Below, piece after piece: positions 27,082 to 37,331 of a DNA stretch of 64,000 nt (position 1 is its first letter; every line of letters begins with the position of its first letter). The DNA is from Nesterenkonia haasae (GTDB taxonomy: Bacteria > Actinomycetota > Actinomycetes > Actinomycetales > Micrococcaceae). A program made the position numbers and the translations under genes. The notes under the pieces were generated by a model. The model worked only from the letters and a program-made list of their open reading frames with translations. It was not told the origin of the DNA and searched no databases. Where the stretch lies: the NCBI RefSeq assembly GCF_010119385.1, contig NZ_VFIE01000018.1, forward strand, positions 432,375 to 496,374. Direction: 5' to 3'.

Positions 27082-27552
27082 TTAGCGGTCTTCGGGTGAG
27101 GGGCGGTCGCCTTCGGCGTTGGCCTCCCCTGCGTCAGCATCGGAACGATACGGAGACTCGTTCACCGGCTGTGCGCCTTCACGGAGGGCCCGGACCTGTT
27201 CGTCCTGCTCGCGGGCCTTCTTGAGCAGATCTTCCAAGTGTGCCGCTGATTCGGGGATCTCGTCTGCGGTGAACTCGAGAGTGGGGGTCAGCCGGATGCT
27301 CAGCTGCCGACCCACTTCGTGACGGAGTACCCCACGGCTTGCCCAGAGCAGTTCGATGGCGGCCTGTTTGGCCTCGTCGTCCTCAGCGAGGACTGTGTAG
27401 TACAGCGTGGCGTGCTGCAAGTCGTTAGTGACGCGGGCGTCGGTGATGGTGATCATCTCCGTACGGTCGTCCTTGACGCGGGTCCGCAGGGCCTCGGCCA
27501 CGATCACTTTGATGCGGGACGCCAGACGCGATGCGCGTGCTGGATCTGCCAT
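27082..27552 (-). CDS. rbfA: 30S ribosome-binding factor A
   Basis: The 156-residue protein has the RbfA KH-like core: ARASRLASRIKVIVAEAL, TITDARVTNDLQHATLYYTVL and RLTPTLEFTADEIPE. An acidic tail follows (from about residue 120), a common actinobacterial extension. It acts in late 16S rRNA maturation. It is separated from infB by a stem-loop, so its expression may be partly uncoupled. Confidence 0.96.
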   Translation of the reverse strand: MADPARASRLASRIKVIVAEALRTRVKDDRTEMITITDARVTNDLQHATLYYTVLAEDDEAKQAAIELLWASRGVLRHEVGRQLSIRLTPTLEFTADEIPESAAHLEDLLKKAREQDEQVRALREGAQPVNESPYRSDADAGEANAEGDRPSPEDR

Positions 27553-27582
27553 AGATGCCTCCTCAGCTCTGCTGTCGTGAGC

Positions 27583-27627
27583 CTTTCGGCCGGCCTACAG
27601 GACAGGGGTCCTGCGACCGGCCGAAAG
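27583..27627 (-). terminator. Long stem-loop between infB and rbfA
   Basis: CTTTCGGCCGG and its exact complement form an 11-bp stem around a loop that itself contains a CAGGAC/GTCCTG hairpin. It starts 16 nt after the infB stop. No T tract is clear, so it may be an attenuator or an mRNA stabiliser. Confidence 0.6.
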
Positions 27628-27643
27628 CCTTCCGACGCTTAAT

Positions 27644-30421
27644 TTAGGTGCGCGGGATTTCGCGCATCTCCCAGGTTTCGACCATGTCGCCTTCTCGGAC
27701 GTCATTGAAGCTGCCGAGGCCGATACCACATTCGAATCCGTCACGGACTTCGGTGGCGTCGTCCTTGAAGCGGCGCAACGACTCGATGGTGAGGTTGTCA
27801 CCGACCACATTGCCGTCGCGAACGAGCCGCGCTTTGGCGTTGCGGCGGATGATGCCGGAGCGAACGATTGAACCTGCAATGTTGCCGAACTTGGAGGAGC
27901 GGAAGACCTCGCGGATTTCTGCGCTGCCGAGCTGCACCTCCTCGTACTCTGGCTTGAGCATGCCCTTCAGCGCCGATTCGATGTCGTCAATCGCCGCGTA
28001 GATGACCGAGTAGAAGCGCATATCAACGCCTTCACGGTCAGCCAGGCTGGTGACGCGCTCGGCGGGGCGGACGTTGAAGCCGATGATGACCGCGTTGTCC
28101 ACTGTGGCCAGGTTGACGTCGTTCTGAGTGATCGCTCCAACGCCGCGGTGAATGACCCGCAGCTGCACATCGGCTCCGACGTCGATCTTCAACAGCGCAT
28201 CTTCCAGGGCCTCCACTGCACCCGAAACGTCTCCCTTGAGGATCAGGTTCAAAGTGTCGATCTTGCCGTCGGCAACTGCCTGGTCGAAATCTTCCAGGGT
28301 GATGCGCTTGCGGCGCTTCGCCAGCAGGGCGTTCCGCTCGGCTGCTTCACGCTTTTCAGCGATCTGCCGTGCCGTCCGGTCGTCGCCGGTGACAAGGAAA
28401 CTGTCACCGGCCCTCGGCACCGTCGACAGACCCAGGACCTGGACCGGCCGGGAAGGAGTTGCCTCCTCCACTGCTTCACCGGTGTCATCGAACATGGCTC
28501 GGACGCGGCCGAAGCCGGTGCCTGCCACCATGTTGTCACCGACCCGCAGGGTTCCGGACTGCACCAGGACTGTCGCGACGGCGCCGCGACCCTTGTCGAG
28601 GTTCGCTTCGATGGCCACACCACGTGCTGCCTTCGAAGGGTTCGCGGTGAGTTCCAGGGCTGCGTCTGCGGTCAGCAGAACAGCTTCCAGGAGCTCATCG
28701 ATGTTGATGTTCTGGATCGCCGAGACGTCCACGAACATGACATCGCCGCCGTACTCTTCGGGGATCAGTTCGTATTCGGTGAGCTGACCACGGATCTTGT
28801 CCGGGGCTGCGCCCTCTTTGTCGATCTTGTTGACCGCCACCACCACAGGCACATTTGCGGCCTTGGCGTGGTTGAGAGCCTCAACTGTCTGTGGCATCAC
28901 GCCATCGTCGGCAGCGACCACAAGCACAGCAATATCGGTGACTTTCGCACCACGGGCACGCATGGCGGTGAACGCCTCGTGACCGGGGGTGTCGATAAAG
29001 GTCAAGGAACGCTGCTGGCCTTCATGGGGGACTTCCACCTGGTAAGCACCGATGTGCTGGGTGATGCCTCCGGCCTCACCTTCGGTCACCTTGGAGGACC
29101 GGATAGCGTCCAGCAGGCGGGTCTTACCGTGGTCCACGTGGCCCATGACAGTCACCACTGGGGCGCGGGCTTCCATGTCCTCAGCGGATTCGTCGGCTGC
29201 CTCGTCATCCAGATTGATGTCGAACGACTCCAGCAGTTCCCGGTCCTCATCCTCTGGGGAGACAATCTCCACCCTGTAGCCGAGTTCTTCACCCAGCAGG
29301 TGGAATGTCTCCTCATCGAGGGACTGGTTGGCCGTCGCCATTTCCCCGAGCTTCATCATCACTGTGATGAGTGCTGCCGGCTCGGCGTTGATCTTCTCTG
29401 CGAAGTCACCTAGGGACGAACCGCGGCGCAGCTTCACCACCGTGCTGCCGTCCCCCTTGGGCACGCGCACGCCGCCGATTTCGCGAGTGTGCTTCTGCTC
29501 AAGCTCCTGGCGCTTTGCGCGCTTGGACTTGCGTGCCTTGGACTTGGAGCCGCCACGACCGAATGCGCCTGCTGCTCCACCGCGGCCACGACCGCCGCTT
29601 CGTCCACGTGGAGGTCCCCCTGCTGGAGGGCCTCCGGGTGCGTTGCCACGGCTTGGCGCGGGCGACTGGCCTGGCATCATTGATGGTTTGGGTGCTCCGG
29701 GGCGCGGTGCCGCTGGACGGTTTCCTTCGGTGCCGGCAGGGCGTGGAGCTCCTGGCCGTGCACCTGGGCGTGGTCCGGCTGAGCCGCGATCTCCGCCACG
29801 TTCTCCGCCGCGCATTCCCTGACGGGGCGCGAAGGGGTTGTTTCCGGGGCGGGGGCCGCCTGGCCGCGGGCCGCCGCTGCTTTGGCGGGGTCCGCTCGGG
29901 CGGGCGTTTTCACGCTCTGAAGCCAGTCCGAAGGGGTTGTTTCCTCCGCTGCGTGGTTTGGGGCCACCTGGTCTAGCGGCGGGGGGCTTTGGCCCACCAG
30001 GCTTAGGTCCGGGCGCGGGTGGCTTGGGGCCGCCTGGCTTGGGGGCTGAGGAGGACGGTTCCGGTGTCTGAGGCTTCTCTGCGGCGGGCTCTGTCGGTTC
30101 AGGTGCAGGTGCCGGCTGTGAAGGCTCAGGCTGTGCGGGCTCTGGCTCGGCGGGTGCCGGCTTGGCCGCTTCGGGCTTGGGTGCTGGGCCCGGCTTTGCT
30201 CCACCGGGAACACCCGGTTTTTTGGGCGCGGGCTTTGCGGCCGGCTTCTCCACAGGCTGTTCGGCCTGGGGGAACGCAGCACGCAACTTCTTCGCTACGG
30301 GGGGCTCAACAGTAGATGACGGGGACTTTACGAACTCACCCATCTCTTGGAGCTTTGCTAGTGCTTCTTTTGATGAGACGCCAATATCTTTGGCAATCTC
30401 ATGTACGCGGGCCTTGGCCAC
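27644..30421 (-). CDS. infB: Translation initiation factor IF-2
   Basis: The 925-residue protein is a full actinobacterial IF-2. It has a short N-terminal IF2_N helix ([16 protein letters not shown]), a roughly 270-residue Pro/Gly/Ala/Arg-rich disordered region, a second IF2_N-like segment, then the GTPase domain with [20 protein letters not shown] and NKID, and domains II-IV to the C-terminus. It places initiator tRNA on the 30S subunit. It follows ylxR by 140 nt and nusA further upstream. Confidence 0.98.
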   Translation of the reverse strand: MAKARVHEIAKDIGVSSKEALAKLQEMGEFVKSPSSTVEPPVAKKLRAAFPQAEQPVEKPAAKPAPKKPGVPGGAKPGPAPKPEAAKPAPAEPEPAQPEPSQPAPAPEPTEPAAEKPQTPEPSSSAPKPGGPKPPAPGPKPGGPKPPAARPGGPKPRSGGNNPFGLASERENARPSGPRQSSGGPRPGGPRPGNNPFAPRQGMRGGERGGDRGSAGPRPGARPGAPRPAGTEGNRPAAPRPGAPKPSMMPGQSPAPSRGNAPGGPPAGGPPRGRSGGRGRGGAAGAFGRGGSKSKARKSKRAKRQELEQKHTREIGGVRVPKGDGSTVVKLRRGSSLGDFAEKINAEPAALITVMMKLGEMATANQSLDEETFHLLGEELGYRVEIVSPEDEDRELLESFDINLDDEAADESAEDMEARAPVVTVMGHVDHGKTRLLDAIRSSKVTEGEAGGITQHIGAYQVEVPHEGQQRSLTFIDTPGHEAFTAMRARGAKVTDIAVLVVAADDGVMPQTVEALNHAKAANVPVVVAVNKIDKEGAAPDKIRGQLTEYELIPEEYGGDVMFVDVSAIQNINIDELLEAVLLTADAALELTANPSKAARGVAIEANLDKGRGAVATVLVQSGTLRVGDNMVAGTGFGRVRAMFDDTGEAVEEATPSRPVQVLGLSTVPRAGDSFLVTGDDRTARQIAEKREAAERNALLAKRRKRITLEDFDQAVADGKIDTLNLILKGDVSGAVEALEDALLKIDVGADVQLRVIHRGVGAITQNDVNLATVDNAVIIGFNVRPAERVTSLADREGVDMRFYSVIYAAIDDIESALKGMLKPEYEEVQLGSAEIREVFRSSKFGNIAGSIVRSGIIRRNAKARLVRDGNVVGDNLTIESLRRFKDDATEVRDGFECGIGLGSFNDVREGDMVETWEMREIPRT

Positions 30422-30561
30422 TGTTCTCCTTGTCTGGCCCGCGCGATGCCCCGCCAGCCAAGCGGGGCTTGACGTTAGCGGCTCATCGAATCAGGCCGTT
30501 TAGCATGATTGATTTCCGAACGGTGAATGGCGCTCATGATAGGGAGCTCATCCGTCGGTGC

Positions 30562-30849
30562 TCATCGGGTGTTCATCTCTTTCCAACCCGCCTTCGTCGC
30601 TGTGGTCAATTGTTCGATGTCTTCGAACGCTAACTGTGCTGTGGCGACCGGCTTCCGGAAGGCCCGGTTGAAGGACCTTCGGTTCAGCGCGGCCTCGAAA
30701 CATTGTCGACTGCGGTGCAGCCAGGCTCCACGGCCCGGCATTTTCCGCTCGGCATCCAGGACAACCTGATCGCCGTCGAGCACGAAACGTACGGCACTGT
30801 CCTGCTCAGTCTGCGATCGGCAGCCGACACACGTCCTGATTGGGACCAT
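30562..30849 (-). CDS. ylxR: YlxR-family (DUF448) RNA-binding protein
   Basis: The 95-residue protein has the YlxR signature RTCVGCR near the N-terminus and PGRGAWLH in the middle. It sits in the conserved nusA-ylxR-infB position, 40 nt after nusA. The protein has been reported as an RNA-binding nucleoid or RNase P-associated factor in other bacteria. Confidence 0.93.
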   Translation of the reverse strand: MVPIRTCVGCRSQTEQDSAVRFVLDGDQVVLDAERKMPGRGAWLHRSRQCFEAALNRRSFNRAFRKPVATAQLAFEDIEQLTTATKAGWKEMNTR

Positions 30850-30889
30850 AAGAGTCTATCAGTGCGGTCAAGAACCTGCGGCCTGAGCC

Positions 30890-31858
30890 TCAGGCCGCCG
30901 AATCCGAGACGATGTCAATCCGCCAGCCGGTCAGCTTGGCCGCGAGCCGGGCATTCTGCCCCTCTTTTCCGATGGCCAGCGACAGCTGATATTCAGGGAC
31001 GACGACGCGTGCCGAGCGGGTGGCCTCATCCAACACTGTGACTGAACTCACCTTTGCTGGAGACAGCGCATTGGCGATCAGTCGTGACGGTTCATCGCTG
31101 TGATCGATGATGTCGATCTTTTCGTCGTTGAGTTCACTCATCACCGCCCGCACGCGCGACCCCATCGCGCCGATGCAGGCGCCCTTAGCGTTGATCCCAG
31201 ACTGGGTGGCACGGACCGCAATTTTAGTCCGGTGCCCGGCCTCACGGGCGATCGAGGTGATCTCAACCGAACCATCTGCAATTTCCGGGACCTCGTGGGA
31301 GAAGAGTTTCTTGACCAATCCTGGGTGGGACCGGGACAGGGTGATCTGTGGGCCCTTGAATCCGCGGTGGACATCCACCACGAAGGCACGCAGTCGCGAG
31401 CCGTGCACATAGGACTCCCCCGGGACGTGTTCCTGGGCAGGCAGGTCGGCCTCTACTCCACCGATGTCCACCTTCACGGTGTGCGGGTTGCGGTCCTGCT
31501 GGACGATCCCAGAGACCAGCTCACCTTCTTTGGACTTGAACTCACCGATTACGCCTTCATCTTCTGCATCACGAATGCGCTGCATAATGACTTGCCGAGC
31601 CGTGGACGCAGCTACTCGTCCGAAGTTCTTCGGTGTGTCGTCAAATTCGCCGATCACCTGGCCGTTTTCGTCCATCTCCTTGGCCAAGATCGTCACGTGC
31701 CCGTTTTTCTCATCAATCTCTGCGCGGGCGTGCTGCAGTGCTCCCGGGCTCTTGTGGTATGCGAGCACCAGAGCCTGTTCAATAGCAGGCATCAGCCGTT
31801 CGAGAGGTATGTCACGCTCTTGGACCAGCATGCGCAGGGCGCTCATATCGATATCCAC
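30890..31858 (-). CDS. nusA: Transcription termination/antitermination factor NusA
   Basis: The 322-residue protein has the NusA N-terminal RNA polymerase-binding domain, an S1 domain ([29 protein letters not shown]) and two KH domains ([37 protein letters not shown]). It lacks the acidic AR repeats of enterobacterial NusA, as usual for Actinobacteria. It is the second gene of the rimP-nusA-ylxR-infB operon, 22 nt after rimP. Confidence 0.97.
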   Translation of the reverse strand: MDIDMSALRMLVQERDIPLERLMPAIEQALVLAYHKSPGALQHARAEIDEKNGHVTILAKEMDENGQVIGEFDDTPKNFGRVAASTARQVIMQRIRDAEDEGVIGEFKSKEGELVSGIVQQDRNPHTVKVDIGGVEADLPAQEHVPGESYVHGSRLRAFVVDVHRGFKGPQITLSRSHPGLVKKLFSHEVPEIADGSVEITSIAREAGHRTKIAVRATQSGINAKGACIGAMGSRVRAVMSELNDEKIDIIDHSDEPSRLIANALSPAKVSSVTVLDEATRSARVVVPEYQLSLAIGKEGQNARLAAKLTGWRIDIVSDSAA

Positions 31859-31880
31859 TTGTGCCTCCGGTCAACCTTCT

Positions 31881-32465
31881 TCAGTCTTTATGTGAAAACT
31901 CTACCTGGACACGAGCCCGGGCGATGGACCTGAAGCTGATATGAGTGTCCGGCCCCACTTTTGGTTTCATCCCCTTCTTAGGTGGGGGCTTGATCTCTGC
32001 GACCACGATGCCCTCATCGTCGACCTCCTGGAGACGAGCAGTCATCGCTGGCGCGCCTCCAGAGCGTTCCTCTGCAGTTCTGTCGATCTCCAGCAGCCGG
32101 CCGATATTTCTGCGGAAGTGGCGCGGCTCGGTCAGCGGACGAGTGGCGCCCGGGGTGCTGACCTCAAGATCATAGGTGTCCAGGGCCGCCAGGGGTGCTG
32201 CGGCGGCGTCGTCCTGCTCCCCCTGGTCCAGCACCACCGAGAGCGCTTCGGAAACTCCTGCAATGGTGTCCAAGTCCACATTTTCTGTGCCCTCCTGGTA
32301 GTCCACGCAGACCTGCAGCACGGTCCGCTGACCAGTGGTGGTCACGGCGACCTCGTCAACATACAGCCCATGCGCGGCCACAGTGGGTTCGATCAGAGCG
32401 GCCAGCTTCTCGGCGCGCGCGTCTTGAAACCGTTGGTCTTCGGGGGGACGTGGTGGGACTGCCAT
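31881..32465 (-). CDS. rimP: Ribosome maturation factor RimP
   Basis: The 194-residue form from ATG 32465 has the RimP core: [50 protein letters not shown] and [11 protein letters not shown]. It helps assemble the 30S subunit. The frame extends upstream without family character and would overlap proS, so a start at 32465 (or the in-frame ATG at 32474) is preferred. A poor -10-like CAGAAT ends 7 nt before 32465. It is divergent from proS, with about 50 nt between the starts. Confidence 0.9.
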   Translation of the reverse strand: MAVPPRPPEDQRFQDARAEKLAALIEPTVAAHGLYVDEVAVTTTGQRTVLQVCVDYQEGTENVDLDTIAGVSEALSVVLDQGEQDDAAAAPLAALDTYDLEVSTPGATRPLTEPRHFRRNIGRLLEIDRTAEERSGGAPAMTARLQEVDDEGIVVAEIKPPPKKGMKPKVGPDTHISFRSIARARVQVEFSHKD

Positions 32466-32503
32466 GTGTTCCATTCTGCCAAACAATGCCAGCTCTGCCC
32501 GAC

Positions 32504-32509
32504 TAGACT
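32504..32509 (+). promoter_or_regulatory. -10 box of proS (leaderless start)
   Basis: TAGACT is followed by 7 nt and the ATG at 32517. The same hexamer and spacing occur at the histidine kinase and sigma factor genes. Confidence 0.55.
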
Positions 32510-32516
32510 CGTCCTC

Positions 32517-34349
32517 ATGACCACACGCCTGTCTCATCTTTTCCTGCGCACATTGCGCGACAACCCCGTTGATGCCGAAGTTGCCAGCCACCGCCTGCTG
32601 GTCCGCGGCGGCTACATCCGCCGTGCTGCGCCGGGGATCTACTCCTGGCTGCCACTGGGGTTGAGCGTACTGCGCCGGCTTGAGCAGATTGTGCGCGAGG
32701 AGATGTATGCCATTGGGGCGCAAGAGGTGCACTTTCCCGCCCTGCTGCCCAAAGAGCCCTACGAAATTTCCGGCCGGTGGAAGACCTACGGCGACGGCAT
32801 CTTTGTACTCGGGGACCGTAAGTCAGAGGAGATCGAGCCCAGGGTGCGCAAACCCAACTATCTGTTGGCACCCACCCATGAGGAGGTCTTCACCCTCCTG
32901 GTGAAGGACCTGTACAGCTCCTATAAGGACCTGCCGGTGAATCTGTACCAGATCCAGACCAAGTACCGCGATGAGGCGCGCCCCCGGGCTGGGCTGCTGC
33001 GTGGGCGCGAGTTCGTGATGAAGGACTCCTACTCCTTCTGCGTCACCGATGAGGATCAGCGAGCAGCCTATGATGCCCACCGTGCCGCCTATGTGCGGAT
33101 CTTTGAGCGGCTCGGGCTGCCCGCTGTGCCAGTCTCCGCAGACAACGGCAACATGGGTGGTTCGGCGTCTGAGGAGTTCCTCTTCCCGTGCGATATCGGA
33201 GAGGACACTTTCGTGGAATCCCCGGGTGGTTACCGGGCCAACGTAGAGGCAGTCACCAGCGTCCCGCCTGAGCCCCAAAACTACGACGACGCCCCCGCCG
33301 CTGTGGTGCACCACACCCCCGGCACCGATACGATCCAGACCCTGGTGGATGCTGCGAACACCCACCAGCCGCGTCAGGACCGGCAGTGGACTGCTGCAGA
33401 TACGTTGAAGAACGTCGTCGTTGCTGTGATCACGCCGGATGGAGAACGCAAAGTCGCGATCATCGCCGTCCCAGGTGACCGCGACGTCGACTTCAAACGG
33501 GCTGAGGTGACTATCGGCAGCACCCTGGGCATCGATGGTGAAGTCTCCGTGGAGGCTGCCGAGTCAGGTGATTTTGCTCAGCATCCTGACCTGGTGCGCG
33601 GCTACATTGGGCCCGGGTTGAGTCTGGATGCCCCTCACCTGGGCAAGGACTCCGCCACCGGGATCCCGTACCTGGCAGATCCGCGGATTGTGGAGGGCAC
33701 CCGCTGGATCACCGGGGCGAATGAGGCTGATCAGCACGTGTTCGGTCTGGTGGCCGGACGTGACTTCACCTGGGACGACACCATCGAGTCCGTGGTGGTC
33801 CGTGACGGTGATCCTGCACCTGACGGCTCCGGGCCCCTGACCGCCCGGCGCGGGATCGAGCTCGGACACATCTTCATGCTGGGCAGGTACTTCTCCGAGG
33901 TGTTGGGACTGAAGGTCCTCGATGAGAATGGCAAGCAGACCACTGTTGCCATGGGCTCCTACGGCTTCGGGGTGACCCGCGCCCTGGCTGCACTGGTGGA
34001 GGCGAACCACGACGACAGAGGCATCATTTGGCCCGCAGCTGTGGCTCCGGCGGATGTACACCTGGTGGCCACAGGCAAGGGCACTGAGGTCTTCGAGGCT
34101 GCGGAGACCCTGGCCGGAGACTTGGAGGCCGCAGGGTTGTCGGTGATCTACGATGACCGTCCCAAGGTGTCCCCAGGTGTGAAGTTCGGCGATGCCGAAC
34201 TGCTGGGGGTGCCTACGATCGTGGTGGTGGGCCGCGGCTTGGCGGAGGGCCACATTGAGGTGAAGGATCGCCGCACCGGCGAGGCGGAGAACATAGAGCT
34301 AGCAGCCGTGGTGCCCCATCTGGTGGAGCGTGCCGGCTCGCTGAGGTGA
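32517..34349 (+). CDS. proS: Prolyl-tRNA synthetase (bacterial type, with editing domain)
   Basis: The 610-residue class II synthetase has motif 1 near [16 protein letters not shown], motif 2 with [20 protein letters not shown], an inserted YbaK-like INS editing domain from about residue 230 to 400, motif 3 around [16 protein letters not shown], and the C-terminal anticodon-binding domain ([20 protein letters not shown]). Length and insertion match bacterial ProRS. ATG 32517 is chosen because the homologous N-terminus [16 protein letters not shown] follows it and a -10 box lies 7 nt upstream; the open frame further upstream is antisense to rimP. Confidence 0.97.
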   Translation: MTTRLSHLFLRTLRDNPVDAEVASHRLLVRGGYIRRAAPGIYSWLPLGLSVLRRLEQIVREEMYAIGAQEVHFPALLPKEPYEISGRWKTYGDGIFVLGDRKSEEIEPRVRKPNYLLAPTHEEVFTLLVKDLYSSYKDLPVNLYQIQTKYRDEARPRAGLLRGREFVMKDSYSFCVTDEDQRAAYDAHRAAYVRIFERLGLPAVPVSADNGNMGGSASEEFLFPCDIGEDTFVESPGGYRANVEAVTSVPPEPQNYDDAPAAVVHHTPGTDTIQTLVDAANTHQPRQDRQWTAADTLKNVVVAVITPDGERKVAIIAVPGDRDVDFKRAEVTIGSTLGIDGEVSVEAAESGDFAQHPDLVRGYIGPGLSLDAPHLGKDSATGIPYLADPRIVEGTRWITGANEADQHVFGLVAGRDFTWDDTIESVVVRDGDPAPDGSGPLTARRGIELGHIFMLGRYFSEVLGLKVLDENGKQTTVAMGSYGFGVTRALAALVEANHDDRGIIWPAAVAPADVHLVATGKGTEVFEAAETLAGDLEAAGLSVIYDDRPKVSPGVKFGDAELLGVPTIVVVGRGLAEGHIEVKDRRTGEAENIELAAVVPHLVERAGSLR

Positions 34350-34376
34350 GCTGCGTGCTCCACACCTCCTTCGCCG

Positions 34377-34444
34377 TTTTACCCTGCCTTGATGGAATGA
34401 CGCTGCGCTATTGCATGAGGTTTTTCCGGTAGGGCAGGGTAAAA
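34377..34444. repeat. 12-bp perfect inverted repeat with 44-bp spacer
   Basis: TTTTACCCTGCC (34377-34388) and its exact complement (34433-34444) flank 44 bp in the gap between proS and the DUF559 gene. It could be a long-loop terminator or a regulator-binding site; nothing else is recognised in this 172-nt gap. Confidence 0.6.
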
Positions 34445-34521
34445 GCGGGAGGGTTCCCCACCTTTTCCACAGATCCCATAGAGCTGCGCCAAACACGATC
34501 AAACTGAGTCATTCTGTACCT

Positions 34522-35664
34522 ATGACTACAGTGAATGGGTCGTCAACGCGCAGCACTCTGCTGCAGGTGCTCAGCATGGACGATGACAATGCAGCACACA
34601 GGCTCCGGCACCGGGTCAACCGTGCGGAGCTTGTCAGAGTTCGGCGCGGCTGCTACTTCTCCGCCTCCGATTGGTTGCGCAGCCCGCCCTGGGATCGGCA
34701 TCTCATCGCGACAGTGGCTACGGGGTTGGCGCGGGGCCAAGAAATCTTCTGCCGCGAAACCGCACTTGCCCTCTATGGGGTTCCACTACTAGAGGTGCCT
34801 CAGACCGTGCATGTGAGGACGCACAATAATGGCCAGTGTGGGCGGCGTGGCCGTGCTGCCATCACCGGAGCGGCGCCACGGTCCTCCCTGGCCAGAACAT
34901 GGCACCAGACATTCGGAGAAGAGCCAAGCGGCGAGGCGTGGCTCCGCCGCTTCAAAGGTGTTGACACCAAGAGGGTCCAGTATCCGTTGAGATTCCGGGA
35001 GAGTCTGCGGCGGGGGTTGGACCCCCGGATCGAGGGCGATTACTCCGAGATTCTGCAGAACCTCACGCCCTCATTCGGAGAACGCTTTGACCCTGGCGGC
35101 ATTCGGCTCCAGGTGGAGCCTCTGCCTCTGTGTGTGGTGGATACGGTGTGTCGGTCAGATATGTCGGCGGGGGTGATCATTCTCGATGCCGTGCTCGCGG
35201 GGCGCCACCGTGGCCAGAGCTTGGACCGCAGCGCCTTCAATCCCTGGCTGCGGTCCATCCCGAGCCTGCGGGCGCAGACACGGTGGCTTCGAGCGATAAA
35301 GTTCGCTGACCCGCTTTCAGAATCTCCGGGAGAGTCCCTCTCACGCCTGCGCATCTCCCAGTTGGGGTTCAGGGTTCCGACGCTTCAACACAGCATCACC
35401 ACCCCTGATGGGACGCGCTACCGAGCGGACTTCTGCTGGGAAGAGGCACGGTTAGTCGGCGAGTTCGATGGTCATATGAAGTACACACGCGCCAGAGACC
35501 TCACCGGGACGCATGCAGTGGACGTCGTCATCCATGAGAAGACGCGCGAACGCCGTATCGAACAGCAGGGCTACCGGGTTGTGCGCTGGGACTGGAATGA
35601 TCTGCGGTCACCGGAGCGGCTACGTGGCATCCTCACCGACTCGGGCGTGCCGCGCGTTGCCTAA
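34522..35664 (+). CDS. DUF559 (Vsr-like nuclease-fold) protein with AbiEi-like N-terminus
   Basis: The 380-residue protein begins with a winged-helix-like region similar to AbiEi-type antitoxin heads (LRHRVNRAELVRVRRGCYF). It ends with a DUF559 domain: YRADFCWEEARLVGEFDG, then a helix with RERRIEQQGYRVVRWDWNDL. The Asp, Glu and Asp of this segment match the PD-(D/E)xK-like fold seen in DUF559 and Vsr relatives. Such proteins are common and often multi-copy in Micrococcales and have no assigned role. The start at ATG 34522 is the first after the inverted repeat. No partner toxin gene is adjacent. Confidence 0.75.
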   Translation: MTTVNGSSTRSTLLQVLSMDDDNAAHRLRHRVNRAELVRVRRGCYFSASDWLRSPPWDRHLIATVATGLARGQEIFCRETALALYGVPLLEVPQTVHVRTHNNGQCGRRGRAAITGAAPRSSLARTWHQTFGEEPSGEAWLRRFKGVDTKRVQYPLRFRESLRRGLDPRIEGDYSEILQNLTPSFGERFDPGGIRLQVEPLPLCVVDTVCRSDMSAGVIILDAVLAGRHRGQSLDRSAFNPWLRSIPSLRAQTRWLRAIKFADPLSESPGESLSRLRISQLGFRVPTLQHSITTPDGTRYRADFCWEEARLVGEFDGHMKYTRARDLTGTHAVDVVIHEKTRERRIEQQGYRVVRWDWNDLRSPERLRGILTDSGVPRVA

Positions 35665-35811
35665 AGGGGTTTGATCTCAAAGGGCATGGGCAAGGTGCTG
35701 GTTCCACGGTGCACACTCTTTGACATCGGCTTATTGACTTCACACGGCGCGATAACGGAGTGTCAGATGCACAGGCCCGGGTATAACGACGGGCTGCACA
35801 GCGAGGAGGGG

Positions 35812-36675
35812 TCAGTCGTTTTCACCCTCGGGTTCTCCCTCTTCCTCGGACTCAGAATCCTCCTCCGGCTCATCCTCTGACTCATCTTCCGGTTCAGGCT
35901 CAGGTTCGGGAGCAACGATCTCCTCACCGATCAACGTTGAAAGGACTTCAGCGGCTCGGGCTTCGAGTTCGGCGATGGCGTCCTCCTGCTCCGCATCGGG
36001 GTCTTCCTGCTCAGCGGCGAGCACTGCATGCGGGCCCTGGCGCAGAAGCACCGTAAGGTCACGCTGGGTGATGTCTGAGGCCTCCATCACCCTGCCGACT
36101 GCCAGAGCGTCCTGCGCACCGGTGCGCACGCGCAACTCGGTCAGCGTGGTCTCAGCCTGCGCCTCATCTTCGCCGAGGTCTCGGACTACCTTGTGTTCGG
36201 CGCAGCGCTCGACACCTGCACGTTCGGAATCCATGTAGTCCTCGGCGGCGGTGGAGTCTTCAAAGGTGTAGATCACGGTTTGCGAGTCGGCAGATTCCGC
36301 GAGCGCTCCCAGTGCTCCGGCGGGCATGGGAAGGGCCGAGGCGGTGACATAGGGCTTGCAGTCGACCGGCTGTACCTCCAAGCGCTGCAGTTCGCGGTTG
36401 AGATCGCGCAGGTTCGGCCACCAATCGTCAGTGTCGGTGATCGTTGCCGAGCTCAGCGTGGACTCCAACGCCTCGACCATCTCAGGGTGCGACAGCTGCT
36501 GGCCTCGAGGCTCAGGTGCAGTTACCTGCGCCTCCGCCACTGAACTGTCCAGGGACCCCCCACCCAGTGGGGAGCCGTCAGCTTCCGGGGTGTCTTCGCA
36601 ACCGGTGAGCGTGAGGGCAATTAGCGGCAAAGCCGTCCAGAATCGGGCAGGTCTCATCAGCTCCAGTATCGCCAT
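35812..36675 (-). CDS. Secreted lipoprotein with long acidic C-terminal tail
   Basis: The 287-residue protein has a lipoprotein signal peptide with lipobox LTGC, giving an acylated Cys near residue 26 (20 from the alternative ATG at 36657). The mature part has no family I recognise; it includes paired helices and a C-terminal stretch of about 35 residues dominated by Glu, Asp, Pro and Ser in repeating pairs. It follows the OmpA-domain gene by 62 nt, on the same strand as the kinase/sigma genes, suggesting membership of an envelope module. Confidence 0.7.
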   Translation of the reverse strand: MAILELMRPARFWTALPLIALTLTGCEDTPEADGSPLGGGSLDSSVAEAQVTAPEPRGQQLSHPEMVEALESTLSSATITDTDDWWPNLRDLNRELQRLEVQPVDCKPYVTASALPMPAGALGALAESADSQTVIYTFEDSTAAEDYMDSERAGVERCAEHKVVRDLGEDEAQAETTLTELRVRTGAQDALAVGRVMEASDITQRDLTVLLRQGPHAVLAAEQEDPDAEQEDAIAELEARAAEVLSTLIGEEIVAPEPEPEPEDESEDEPEEDSESEEEGEPEGEND

Positions 36676-36737
36676 AGAGACGGTCTCCAGCCGGTTGCAC
36701 GCGCCGAGATTCTGGTCTCCACCTCGTGATGTGCAGG

Positions 36738-37331
36738 TCAGTCGCCGTAGCGGAGCTCTACCCTTCGATTTGCTGCGAAAGTGCTGGAGTCTTCTGGGTC
36801 CTCCCGGACTGCCGGTTGTTCATCACCAAATCCTTCAACATTCAACGTCAGGTCCGGGCGTTCCTCAGCGAGCGCATCGGCCACGGCTTGGGCGCGGTTT
36901 TCCGACAGTTCACGGTTATCGAAATCAAACTGGGATTCGTCGACGGGCAGGGAGTCGGTGTGTCCGTGGACGTCGACGGAAGCTCCTTCTGGCACGACTT
37001 CGGCCAGCTCGGCTATCGGCTCTACGGCATTGGGCGGCAAATCCCATTCGTTGGAGCGGAACAGCAGGTCAGCTTCGAGTACCAGGACATCTTGCTCATC
37101 CGACTCACCCCCACCCAGCTCGTCGATTGTGCCTTCGGTTGAGTATGGGGTGATGACGGGTCCAAAACGTGTCACCGAGTCAGCGAGCATGCCGGATGTT
37201 ACGTCACCGGGCGGCTCGGGTTTCTGCTGCACCTCCTGATCACCTTCAGCCGCTGCAGCTGTCAGCGGGAGCATGAACGAGGCGGTCAACACCACGCCGG
37301 CGATCGCCCGCATAGTGAACTTCGTGCTCAT
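36738..37331 (-). CDS. Secreted OmpA-domain (peptidoglycan-binding) protein
   Basis: The 197-residue protein has an Ala-rich signal peptide (cleavage near AAAAEG) and a C-terminal OmpA-like domain. The domain features are LLFRSNEWDLPPNA, VDVHGHTDSLP, NRELSENRAQAVADAL, LNVEGFGDEQPAV and NRRVELRYGD. The Asp and Arg that bind diaminopimelate or equivalent in OmpA domains are present (HTDS...NRRVE). In a Gram-positive it would tether a surface protein to the wall rather than an outer membrane. It overlaps the upstream lipoprotein stop by 4 nt (ATGA), so the two are coupled. Confidence 0.88.
   Translation of the reverse strand: MSTKFTMRAIAGVVLTASFMLPLTAAAAEGDQEVQQKPEPPGDVTSGMLADSVTRFGPVITPYSTEGTIDELGGGESDEQDVLVLEADLLFRSNEWDLPPNAVEPIAELAEVVPEGASVDVHGHTDSLPVDESQFDFDNRELSENRAQAVADALAEERPDLTLNVEGFGDEQPAVREDPEDSSTFAANRRVELRYGD

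Noticed and set aside
28148-29413. 421-codon open frame on + opposite infB
   Set aside because: It is an antisense shadow of a high-GC gene; infB motifs are unbroken on the minus strand and this frame shows no domain.
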